Source: Chondrus crispus (taxonomy: Eukaryota > Rhodophyta > Florideophyceae > Gigartinales > Gigartinaceae). From it: a stretch of DNA of 64,000 nt. Position 1 is the stretch's first letter; the number at the start of each line of letters is the position of its first letter. The stretch spans positions 1 through 64,000 of the forward strand of contig NW_005179150.1 of NCBI RefSeq assembly GCF_000350225.1, given 5' to 3'. The notes under the pieces were generated by a model. It saw only the letters and a program-made list of their open reading frames with translations, made no database searches and was not told the DNA's origin. Positions 54,101 through 64,000 of this stretch are shown here, piece by piece. The translations under genes and the position numbers were made by a program.

Positions 54101-55330
54101 TTGTATCTATTGAAATGTTGTCCTTAGATGAAATTTCTTTTCAACTTTCGTTTCCTGGACTTGCGCTTTCTAAATGAGAAGGATAAAGATATGCTCGCAG
54201 CTGCATTAGTCTGTATACTGTACCGTGTCCGAAGCCAGATTTTGCAAAACATACAGTATATACTAGATCTGGTATATACATCAAATGGAAATTTTAGAAA
54301 GTCATTTTGAATTCCATTTTTATAACGAATTTGCCCTCGGCATTAAAATCTTGCAGAGGAGCAGGACAGCAGTTGTGAATACAATGAAAGACTTTCAATC
54401 AATTGGAAGTTAAGTTTCCAGTTTTTTTTAAACGGGTGATACAGTTTCGAAGTTATCAATACGTAGACGTTTCAAGGATGCTCAAAAAAGCTTCTCCGCT
54501 AGGCATTTCTAAACCCCTCCAGAAAATATATGCACTTTTCTGAAGTTAGAATTGAATAGAAAGCCTTAAACGCAATGTTTTATGCTACTGGTATAAAATT
54601 AGCTTAAAGAAAAATGTTTACTGTAAGCTGCTCTTTTCTTTTGAACACCTTTACATGCATCAAGGAGTTGTTTTCGCTAGAGTCGACAAGCAAATGCTTT
54701 ACCTGTGTTGATAGACTCGTGTTTTCAAAAAGTAGAAGTTAAATCGCGCTTTGCGTTGTCTAGAAAAAATCAAATAACTTTTGTCCTCATATGAGGACTA
54801 ACGGTCCGATAGGCACTAGTGTCTATCCAACAGGGGCTTGTTCTCATGTGAGGAAAACTCCTTTTTGCAAAAATAGATGCATTAAATTGAACATTTAAAA
54901 TCTATCTTAGACAGTATTTCCTTAACGTGCTTGTTTTCGGCAATAACATCCCGCAGAACACCGGGAGAGCAGCTTTGAAAACGCAAAACGACAAGGAAAT
55001 TAATGAAGATTGAGTACATAGTTCTCTTTTTAACAATGACGTCTTTGGTTTCGAAGTTATTTTACATGCGGGTTTAAGGTGGCTTAAAAAGGCTTATTTT
55101 CCAGACATATCTAAAGACGATCAGGAAGAACATGCAATTCTCACGAAGCTCTTTCCGTCCTCATGCCGGAAGTCAAGTACGGTGGCGTTATTATCGTTTT
55201 CTTTCTTGTCGAGGAAGCGCAAGTCAAGAATAAAATAGGTCGAATAGTGTCCTCCTATGAGGATAACGGTCCTATAGACATTAGACACTCTAGCTGCATT
55301 CAAACGATGTGGATGTTTGACCCGTGAAAT
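54101..55330. repeat. Ancient duplicated segment with inverted block
   Basis: The stretch 54.30-54.83 kb and the stretch 54.92-55.29 kb share an ordered series of short matches (CGGCA, ATC..GCAG, AGCAG, TTTCGAAGTTAT, then TCCTC-TATGAGGA-TAACGGTCC). They look like a decayed tandem duplication. In addition, GACTTGCGCTT with flanks near 54.16 kb recurs inverted near 55.22 kb, and both sides read LDLRFL in translation. The first copy contains the perfect palindrome GTCCTCATATGAGGAC (54783-54798). Confidence 0.6.
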
Positions 55331-58300
55331 TGATATTCTCTCATCCATGAGTTGGGCAAAACGATTCTAACGGGACGTGGAAAATGACTTTTTCACCATC
55401 CAGTTTCTGTAAAGGTCTGCATGGTTATGCTGACTATTGCCAAAAGATGCATGCACCAGTTTTAGGCGATCATCACTATGAGGAATGGGAAATTTTGTGC
55501 TCCTTGTTGACATCTGTGTTACAGAGCTAAAAATGTTTGTTCTATCTTACCATCTAGAGCAGCTGATTAAAAGTCACGAGTGTGTGTAGCCAGCTACGCA
55601 GGCTCATCCTAGGAGGTACTACTGTATGTACGGGTGCACACGTCGCCCAGCAGAGAAAAACCACAGCCGGTCTGTCGTAGCTGTAGATACTTTGTTTCGC
55701 TACCGGTAAAGCCGTCCAGGCATCGACCCAAGGTACAATAACTCCGACAAAGGCAGTTGACCACAGTGTGTTATCAGTTTGTAACACCTCACGAATGTGT
55801 AATTCCACGCAGACATGTACGTGAAGAGATTCTTCAGTTTTTATTCTGAGAAAGGTCTGAACAGATTTTTCGTTGGAATGTCGCTTGTCTTTTTTAAGCT
55901 TCACGTTTGAAGTGAATTTTTGTTTTACTGTCTGCTTCTTCCGTGATCGTCCATTCTATCACATGATCTCAACTGAAGCAAAACCATATTACCAGAAAAG
56001 TAATTCTAGCAAGGGAGATAATTCCGTTTAAGTTTCGAAATGTAAAACACATGCAACTTTCATAGAAGTATTTGCCCTAAAAAACCTTGACGAAAAGGAG
56101 AAAGGCCTTTCATACTTTCCAGAAAGGTGTGGTTATAAATGTGTATTTCTCTAGGGTTCACTGTCTAGAAACCCATCATTCCCAAAGAAGTCGAAGTTAT
56201 ACTGAGCTGTTTCTTGGGGAGTCTTTCTGGGAATTCAATTGGACTTTTTTAAAAGAGCTGCTCATCAATCTTTCAACAATCTTTCAAGTGAATATTCAGT
56301 CTGCACTCAACAGAAAATGTTATGCAAACACAGAGTCCGAACTTTATAGTGCGACTATCATGCGTCTATACTAGAGAGTCCGGAAATACCACGATAACAT
56401 TCGTCTGGAGCAGAGACGCATGCTATCGTAGCATCTTTTCTATAGTTGCGTATTCTTCGCCCATAGAGCAAGAGACCAAAAACACGTTTCCCATTGCTTT
56501 AGACTACTTTTTTCGTCATGTGCAGTATTGGGAAACAGTGAGCTCCGCTAATTGGGTATCCATTTAGGCATCAATGAAAAACTGAAATTCAAATCCTATT
56601 GTTTTGGAAATCGCATCTGTCTTTAATACATAAATTGTGGTTCGCATATTCAGGGTGGGGCCATACCCCATCTTGGCCATGATAGCAATATTCTCGTAAA
56701 AGCAAAATATTACTTCATTACAGATCGGCACTTTTGAAAGCATCTTCGTTGTTAAGAAGAACTCAATTCCATAGAAGCAATTCCGACTGACACACAAAAC
56801 ATGTTCTCCTGTGGGAGTGAGTATGTCGGCAAAGGCTTCAATGCTGGATTTGTTGAAGATGGGATAGCCCATTTAATGTAAGCACAATAGACAAGCAATA
56901 GTGTAGGTCTCATTATAGATGAGTCCCTTAATTCCTTTCGTTTACAGAAGCAGCAGGTTTGTTCGATATTACTGCAGTACGCTGATTGTTGGAGTTGTAG
57001 TTTTCCTAGGCTTGTCACTTTTGATAGCCTCAAACATCTTTGTAATTTATATTATCGTCAAACAAGCGCCATACAGTCTCTGGCTGCACCGTCACAAGTG
57101 AAAGACAGGTTTGAACCTCTGACTCAAGGAAAAGGTTCTTCAATTCTGCGCTAGTCATCGGCAGTCAATTTGAAGAGAAAAACTACAGTGATCATAAAAC
57201 TATTGCGTACAGTAGTACTGTACAACATATTGAAACGGCTTCCTCCGATTATGTAGAAGAGGTACTGTAGAAAATGTCACTACGTTGGGCGCAGATCGTG
57301 TTCCTTTGCATGCGAAAGGTAATCTTCTTATTTTCCTTTGAATGAAAACAGAATCAGATGCACGAGTGAAAGAGCCGTCAACAAGCAGATCCGTATCCTT
57401 GATGAGTACGTAACTGTATACAACGAAATATTCCTGTGGGAATAGTATGTATATGGATTCACGGAAGGGACCTCTCCTTTGACAGTAAGTACTGTATTGC
57501 GGTATGTGCGAAGAGATTTGAATCGCAAGGGATCCAGATGTGCAGCAAAAAGAATCGGAATGTTGCCCGTTGACGGGAGTAACGCTCAACATTTCTGAAG
57601 CATGAAATTATGCAGTGCTTGACGTCGTGCTGCTTTGAGAACGGCAGAGAATGGCACAGACTTACTAATTATGCGTTTAATAGTCTCGAGTCTTTGTGGA
57701 TTCGGAAGGTCGAGGAAAATAGTATGACCTGCTCAGGCTGACCTACTGTAGTACGTTATGGTAGGGGGTAGCGTTGAGTGGTTGTACTTTTCATACACAA
57801 CTAAGCGGCGAAAGTCTTGCGACTTGTTGTTACGCGTCTGCGTGATTTCTCTCTACACACGAATGCGGCAATGCAGCACGATTTCTTGAACAGACTCACG
57901 ACTTGAAGCGGGCAAGGATAGCCCTTATATCGATTCCCCACAGCGAGCCCGACTGGACAAGGCTCGTGCAAGGTCCTTTTAAATTTGTAGACATACAAGT
58001 CTGTACAGTGTAGGGGCGGGGTGTGGGTACAATTCTTTTGGTGAGGAAGCTGAAGAGGTTTCCAGGTGTTGACACAGTACAGACCCCTCCTGAGACAATC
58101 TTTCTTTGTTTCTTACAGATAGCACCCTGAAATTTGAAACAGAGGCTTGAAACTGCCATAAACGATACCTTGAAAGTACGTCATCTCCATGATTCGGAGG
58201 TGCGAGGCTCTGGACTAAGTCGTAGGACGCACACGAGGCAGGGGAGAGGACTGTAAACATTATACAGTCTGCATTGGTCCGGGAATTTTGTGACGTGTGA

Positions 58301-61300
58301 GCGACAGGATCGCTGTGGTCTTTATCATATTTCCTGCTTTGTCAGTCAGTACTGACCCATCCGTATACTGTACACAATTGAGCTTACGTGCTATTTTCAC
58401 GCAATCGCTTGCGGTGCTAGCCGCTATCTCTGTGTATGCTTAAGAGGTGAGTGAGCCTTCCCAGACAATGTGCAACACATGGAGAAATGGCTACCCTTCG
58501 ACATCAAAGTACAGCACCGATCCTTTCACCGAATCTTCTGTATCTGGCGCATCATTCCCCATGCGCGTGCCTCTCTCTGTAAACAAGTACGCCAACGGTC
58601 CGCTGTGTGTAACGTTCAGAAAAACGAGTGTAGCTTTAGCAAAACGCCTTCCGTGCGTTTCGAAGCAGTCAATAAGCTTCCAGATTATGGCACGTAGCAG
58701 AGAGGTCGTTGCATCGCATGATAGGAGAAGACTGTTGTATTGGTGCCGCATTGAGACACGGATCTGTACAGTACTGTATAATGAAATTCGGGGCGCTTCC
58801 TGTGCTGAGTCAAAGAAACGCTTCAACGTTCTTGTACAAGCACTGAGCTTAAACAAACCCAATCAATATCATTGAATTAGTATGTCCGTCTTTGTTACCT
58901 AGCTTCCATCCCCTTACAATCATTCCGCCATTGCTTGGACCGATGCGACACGCAGTCCTCTTCCGAGGATACCGCAGAGAAGGAAGGGAACAACATCGCA
59001 GTACTCTCAAGTAGCCGAAGTGTCTCCATCCCATCAGTAGCATCCTGGCTTTTCCAGGCCACAACGTGGATGCGCCACGCAAACAGAAGCAGTATGCCGT
59101 TTGCTAAGCAGCAACGTCACGTGTTGACTGGGCACGCAATTGGCATATCCACCGCGTAACGCGAACCCACCCATCACTATCTCAATATATGTACTGCAGC
59201 TTGTGCCAGGCATCAGGATGTCCACCGCGTCCTTGTCTTTCTCTTTTACAGTGGTGCCAGTTTCAACACCGTGGATCACACACGTCTCACATGCTCTCGA
59301 GTTTTCTCTCCAATTGCTGCTCACCTCTCAAAAATAATTGCGTACAGAACCAAGTCGCATCCCATTCACCATACAAGCTAGTCGGAAAGAACACTACGAG
59401 TCCTCTCCAATACTTGGTTACAGCGCATCACGAGCAACTCTGGCGCCAGCAGCAATGAAAATTTGAATAGTAGCGGTGCCTCGACAGTTCCCCTCAAGCA
59501 AGATAAACAGGTTTATTCATGTCATTGGTTAGTCGAGACTACTACGGACGCGTGTGAGGGAGTTATGGTGAGATCCGATTGGTTTCCCGATGGGTCATAG
59601 TCGTTTCCTGTGGTTCTGGAAGGAGAGGTGCGTGCGTTTCGCTGTCTCATGAAGAAGTCCAGGTTGCCAGGTCTCATTGAGGCATCGTGAATTGTATGAA
59701 TCTTGTGGTGCTGTGTTCGGAATGCAACACGTTCTTTGCAGATGAAAAGCGGAGAAAGGGTAGCATGGATACACGTATGGTGTCGAACTTATCCAGCAGG
59801 GATCGTTACGAACTACACCTTTTTCCAGCACGAAAGGGACACGGGTTATATCTTTTCATCAGCTTCGGTATACAAGCATAGAAGAACAGCGGTATTTGAA
59901 GGCACTGAGTTGCTGCGGTACCGTATCAAAATGTCAACGTTTTCGACGCCATGGCCGGAGTTAAAGTGAATACGTATTTTTTCTTCAAAGAACGAGTTTG
60001 TCTTTTTCAACTGGTGTTTCAAAACAGGGATATGTCTGAAGATCTCTGTCTTTCGAAATGCTATTCTTGCAATGATTACAGTAATTCAGTTGGCGATGTC
60101 ATTAGCACGTCATTATTGCATTGAAGGTTGCGTCGACGGGATGGGATCCTACCCATTGCTCCTATGAACCGGCTATGCCGAACCGGATTCGTCCTCCACA
60201 AGCATTCCGACAGGAGGGGGAAAGTAATAACGTGATTGCCGCGAGCGGTTCCGGCAACAAGCTCATTCTTGATGGAAAAGAAGCGCATAAAATGCATGCA
60301 CCTCAACATGACGCGGACTGGCAAATATGTATTGGCTGATGCATGTGCATCAAAGGTTCTCTCCAAAAAAGGGTTTTGCACCGGATCTCAGAGATGTCAG
60401 TGAAATACTCGGATTAGAGGAAATGCATCAAGACAGCACGAAGCTGAATATAATAGAGAAATCGTGTTGCAATGAAGGCGTCGTTGGTACGGGGAGACGG
60501 TAAGTGTCGAATCTGGTTCATAAACTCTGAACTATCGTCAGCAGGCTTGGGGAGCCCCTGCGTAATTTCGTCGGTTCTACGAGTTGTATTGGCTGTACAA
60601 GACCAACCCGTTCCCTCCAGGTGAGGTGATAGGCGAGTAAATACATTTACTGCGACGTGAACCGCCGATACAGTTTAGAACCTGAGCTGCAGACATAGTA
60701 GGAGTCGGTGAAATACATTGGAAATGGTGTACAGATCTACGTCCCCCTTCAATACATGAACATTTCAAAAGCACGGAATGTGTTGTTTCGACAACTGCAA
60801 GTTGAGTTTGCACCGCAGTGTTGCAGGCATTCCGTAAACGACCCGAGTTGTCTCTCTTTTCCCTTTCTGTCCGTACCCCTTTCGTGAAATATATTGTACA
60901 GTACACGACGTGTACGTATACTACACGTGCAACGTGATATATATTTATCATACGTCTTGACGTACTGTACAAGGATAAAGATCCTCTCTCTCTCAGGTCA
61001 GGTGGCTGATTGAGAAAGGGCTCTGTGAGCCAAAATATACATCGTGTCTTCTAAAATTGGATCCAGACAATTTCGTTCATGCTTGAAGTGCCGTACGTGT
61101 ACACATGACGAATTTTGCTCCCGCGAAAAAAGCTACAGCAGATTTTTCGCGGGAAGGAGTCTTGCTCTTCAGTTTAGACACTCATCCTGCCATGCGGATC
61201 AACGTTGCCAGCGCTGCGTCTTAAACCCAAGTCATCGATTGCAACTCGCTTGCTTCTGCTCTCGTGCGTCTTGATATTCAACCTTAATCGTGGTGAGGGA

Positions 61301-61324
61301 GGTATTGCAGGCAATCAACGTCAG
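55331..61324. other. Gene desert, part 3
   Basis: AT-richer sequence with only short frames on both strands. Some minus-strand frames (56.56-57.03, 57.20-57.59, 58.49-58.86 and 59.03-59.32 kb) have protein-like composition with Cys and hydrophobic stretches and might be exons of a decayed or intron-rich gene, but I find no domain or consistent splice pattern. ACAGTAC/GTACTGT motifs continue, for example near 57.21, 58.77 and 60.90 kb. Confidence 0.4.
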
Positions 61325-62384
61325 ATGTCTTACGGCGGCGGTGGCTACGGAGGAGGAGGTTACGGTTCGTGAATCCACCTCTACTTTCAATTCCCTCATT
61401 CGTTCCATTGCGGTCACAGATTTCTAACGCATTATCGTGCTGCTGCTACCCGCGTGGATGGAGACAGGCGGTGGAGGTGCCGGTTACGGTGGCGGGGGGG
61501 GATATGGCGGCGCTGACAACGGCGGCGGTGGCTATGGCGGCGGCGGTGGCTATGGCGGCGGCGGCGGCGGTTATGGCGGCGGCGGCGGTTACATGAGTCA
61601 GGGCGGCGGGGGCGGCGGCGGTGGTGGTGGGGGTGACGGAGGCAGGGCCTTCAACGATACACTGGTAGCAGCGACAATCAAACAAGTCCTTGAGGCGAAC
61701 GCGGGAGACGGAGATGACAGGCACTACAACATCAACGGCTCGCCCGCTTTGCAAGTGACCTTGGTCGCGCATATCATCAAAGCTGAGATGCAAATGACGG
61801 CAATCTCGCTCGTCCTCGATGACGGGACCGGAAAGATCAACGGCAGCCACATGCTGCCAGCGGACGAGGACCAATCCAACGAGCACGCCGTCACGAAAAG
61901 GCAGCGCATCAAGGATGGGGCATGGGTGCGTGTTGTGGCCGGTATCCAGGTCGTGGACGGCAACAGGAATCTGGCCATCTTCCGCGTCAGACCCGTGGAT
62001 GATCACAACGAGATCGTGTTCCACAGGCTGGATGTCGTGGCAACCCATCTCGCGCAGACGCGGAAAAAGACTGGTGCTAAGGGTGCAGGTGTTGGAATTG
62101 CTGCCGGCGGTGGGTTTGGAGGGGCGGGGAATACGGGCATGGCGGATATGGGGAATGCGGTCACGGACTCATTGGCTCTCAACCCGATTCAGAGAGCGGC
62201 CTATGACTACGTGCAGGCGAGGCATGCGCCTGATGGGCCGGGGGTGAGTGTTGAAGATATATTGAGGGATGTTTCGGGCTTTAGTAATGTACAGAGTGTT
62301 AAGGAAGTGATGGAGCATCTTGCGAGTGATGGTCACGTTTTCACAACGGTCGATGAAAACCATTACTCGTTCTGTCACGTTTAA
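61325..62384 (+). CDS. RPA2: Replication protein A 32-kDa subunit (RPA2)
   Basis: RPA2 is the middle subunit of the trimeric single-strand DNA-binding complex used in replication, repair and recombination. The gene has a 13-codon first exon (ATG at 61325, MSYGGGGYGGGGY) and a second exon from about 61468; spliced, it gives about 318 residues. The N-terminus is extremely Gly/Tyr-rich (about 1-75), as in other RPA2 proteins but longer. The OB fold follows: LQVTLVAHIIKAE, SLVLDDGTGKI, WVRVVAGIQVVDGNRNLAIF, EIVFHRLDVV. A Gly-rich linker leads to the C-terminal winged helix (NPIQRAAYDYVQARH, VSVEDILRDVSGF, VKEVMEHLASDGHVFTTVDE), the docking site for repair factors. The gene is on the same strand as the BRCT gene 0.7 kb downstream. 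Confidence 0.93.
61365..61467 (+). other. Probable intron of RPA2 (about 103 bp)
   Basis: A GT at 61365 and an AG at 61466-61467 (GGAGACAG) join two Gly-rich exons in frame. The donor GTTCGT is not a strong consensus. A GT six bases earlier would also keep the phase, so the 5' limit may be off by two codons. Confidence 0.65.
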
Positions 62385-63090
62385 GTTGTTAGAGATCGAC
62401 GCCTATGGAGACCTCAGGAGAGTAAAGAGGAGACGAACTGTTTAAATATGGTCGTTGGGACATCCGCAGGGGTGAAAGACTGAGTACCGATGCTTCTCAG
62501 ATAACAGCGTCCGATACGTCTGTGGTGACCAGTTCTGCGATTAGATTGTGGCTCTCGGGACAAGCTGATGGACGGCGACTATAAAACATGCAGCAAGCTG
62601 GCGTAGACATCAACCAGGCAAATGCAGTCGTAGAGGCAAAGAGTTCGGTGGACGCATAGAGCTATTGCACCACTGAAGTTGTCAAAATTTTGAGTGGCAT
62701 GCGGGTCTGAATGCAAGCTGAAAAGTCGCAAGGCGGAGGATGGGTTGGCGAAGGTAAAGTTAATCTCACTAAGAGTTACGAAAATTTAGTTTTCGAAACT
62801 TTCTGGTTCCCGCCAACACCATCATTGTCATGTAGTTGAGAGTTGAGAGCCAGCAGTGCTAAAAACGTCCTCCCTGTTTCGTCAACATCACCCTGGGCCA
62901 TTGAGGTCACCACCACAGCTTTTATCTTATTGCACCTTATCAACAAGAACCCCAGTCCGTTGTGTGTTGGGTGAATGAAAGGAGATCATCGGCCACTTGA
63001 ATCGAGCACAGACGAGGTCTGCCTCCATGAGACCTCGGCAATCCACACTCTCTGTAGCACCCCGTTGACTACGCTGTTCCCAAGTCTGTC
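62385..63090. other. Intergenic region
   Basis: No supported gene. It separates two co-directional genes. Confidence 0.55.
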
Positions 63091-64000
63091 ATGTATCAAC
63101 GCTCCCGAAAGTCTCGCGCCAAGGTGCTAGCAGGATGCGTGCTCACCTGCTCTGGCGTGGAATTCGATTCGGTGGAGGCTGTCGACTCGTTTTGCAATCG
63201 CGTCTCCGCGTTGGGCGGCACATTCGAGGCAGAGATTTTGCCCACAGTAACGCATTTGATTTGCGCCGAGGCGGGGTCTACTAAGCATCGCGACGCGTGT
63301 CTGCGGAACCTGGAGGCGGGTCCAGATCGCTCGCGCATGCATATTGTCATGCCGTCATGGCTCGACGCCGTCGAGAACGCCCTCGCACGCGTCCCGACGG
63401 GCAGTCACGCCTTGCCACCGCTGGAAGGCTTTTCACTATGCTGCTCCGGATATGGCATGGATGAGAAACAGAAAATCGAAACCCTTGCGCGGGAGATGGG
63501 TGCCTCGTTTTCGAAAGTTCTCCGCGTGACGTGCACGCACCTCATTTGTCTCAAGCCCACCGGGCAGAAGTATGATTTTGCGAGGAGCATGAGCTCAATG
63601 CGAGTCGTCACGAAGGAATGGGTGTATCAGTGCGCAAAGGAGAAGCTGCTGGTCGAGGAGGACCTCTACCTCGTCAACCACAGATCAAGGGCAGCGAAAA
63701 CGAACAACAGCGAAACTGCCCCGTCCGCGAGGCGATCAGAGACTTTAGAGCGACAGGGGGGAACAGCTTCAGATGGCCGTGCGGAATCAAGTGCGGCACC
63801 GAGTTCAATTCCAAGTGCGGCGCCGACTCGCACTCCAAGTTCTGTTACAAAACATGTACCACAGCAGGAGCGGGTGTCTAAGTGGAATGAAACCAAACCA
63901 GGCCTGTATCTGGATGGGATGACGTTCTATCTAACTCCTTGCACAGCACAAGAAAAGGTGTTACATGCCCCACTAAGAGCCAAAGCGCTAAAGCTCATTG
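63091..64000 (+). CDS. Tandem-BRCT protein, 5' part
   Basis: The gene is open to the right edge of the window; 303 codons are visible from the ATG at 63091, and an in-frame TAG lies shortly upstream. Two BRCT repeats follow each other: BRCT1 (about 10-105) with THLIC at 54-58 and the conserved Trp90 in PSWLDAV, and BRCT2 (about 110-195) with THLIC at 149-153 and Trp177 in KEWVYQC. The arrangement resembles the N-terminal pair of TopBP1/Rad4/Dpb11-type checkpoint proteins. A Ser/Thr/Pro-rich linker comes next, then PGLYLDGMTFYLTP at about 279-292, possibly the start of a further BRCT. It likely acts as a phosphopeptide-binding scaffold in DNA damage response or replication initiation. The full length and exact family cannot be decided here. 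Confidence 0.82.
   Translation, partial: MYQRSRKSRAKVLAGCVLTCSGVEFDSVEAVDSFCNRVSALGGTFEAEILPTVTHLICAEAGSTKHRDACLRNLEAGPDRSRMHIVMPSWLDAVENALARVPTGSHALPPLEGFSLCCSGYGMDEKQKIETLAREMGASFSKVLRVTCTHLICLKPTGQKYDFARSMSSMRVVTKEWVYQCAKEKLLVEEDLYLVNHRSRAAKTNNSETAPSARRSETLERQGGTASDGRAESSAAPSSIPSAAPTRTPSSVTKHVPQQERVSKWNETKPGLYLDGMTFYLTPCTAQEKVLHAPLRAKALKLI

Noticed and set aside
56560-59330. Multi-exon minus-strand gene from several short protein-like frames
   Set aside because: No domain, no consistent GT-AG pattern linking the frames, and stops between them.
1-64000. tRNA or rRNA genes
   Set aside because: No T-arm/anticodon pattern or conserved rRNA segment was recognised anywhere.

Overview
The window is nuclear DNA of a eukaryote. 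It carries Copia and Gypsy LTR retroelements, Harbinger and pogo-type DNA transposons, GT-AG introns and long intron-free genes for nuclear proteins. A full-length DNA topoisomerase VI subunit B gene, RPA2 and compact genes (two introns seen, about 95 and 103 bp) would fit a red alga or another lineage that keeps eukaryotic Topo VI. This placement is an inference; I saw no marker that fixes the species.

Layout. From 1 to 11.1 kb there are two LTR-element fossils: a Copia pol on the minus strand and a broken Gypsy on the plus strand, meeting near 4.2 kb. From 11.1 to 30 kb the DNA is repeat-rich. It holds two diverged copies of an unrecognised gene family (11.6-13.4 and 24.1-25.7 kb), a head-to-head pair of decayed housekeeping genes (a SAC1-like phosphatase fragment and RidA), two Harbinger transposases (one with an inactivating stop and a lost catalytic Glu, one split by a 764-bp hairpin-rich insertion with a TAGC target duplication), an unrecognised broken gene with a 25-bp tandem duplication, a cluster of long perfect hairpins, and a complete 2,465-bp pogo-like element with terminal inverted repeats and TA target duplications.

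From 30 to 47.4 kb lies the gene-dense part: a DUF1294 membrane protein, a 1,342-residue AT-hook protein, a truncated SDR fragment fused to a GGGAAT minisatellite, a SANT/Myb-domain protein, an alpha/beta hydrolase, TopoVIB, and a four-finger C2H2 protein whose second finger is interrupted by an intron. From 47.4 to 61.3 kb I see no gene I can support. This stretch is strongly enriched in the motif ACAGTAC/GTACTGT and in short palindromes. The right end carries RPA2 with a tiny Gly-rich first exon and the start of a tandem-BRCT protein that runs off the window.

Several host genes here (TopoVIB, RPA2, the BRCT protein, and perhaps the AT-hook and SANT proteins) act in DNA topology, replication or chromatin. 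There is no operon-like arrangement, so this proximity may be chance. The most novel-looking items are the unrecognised two-copy family, the cluster of long hairpins at 21.8-26.3 kb, and the motif-enriched gene desert.
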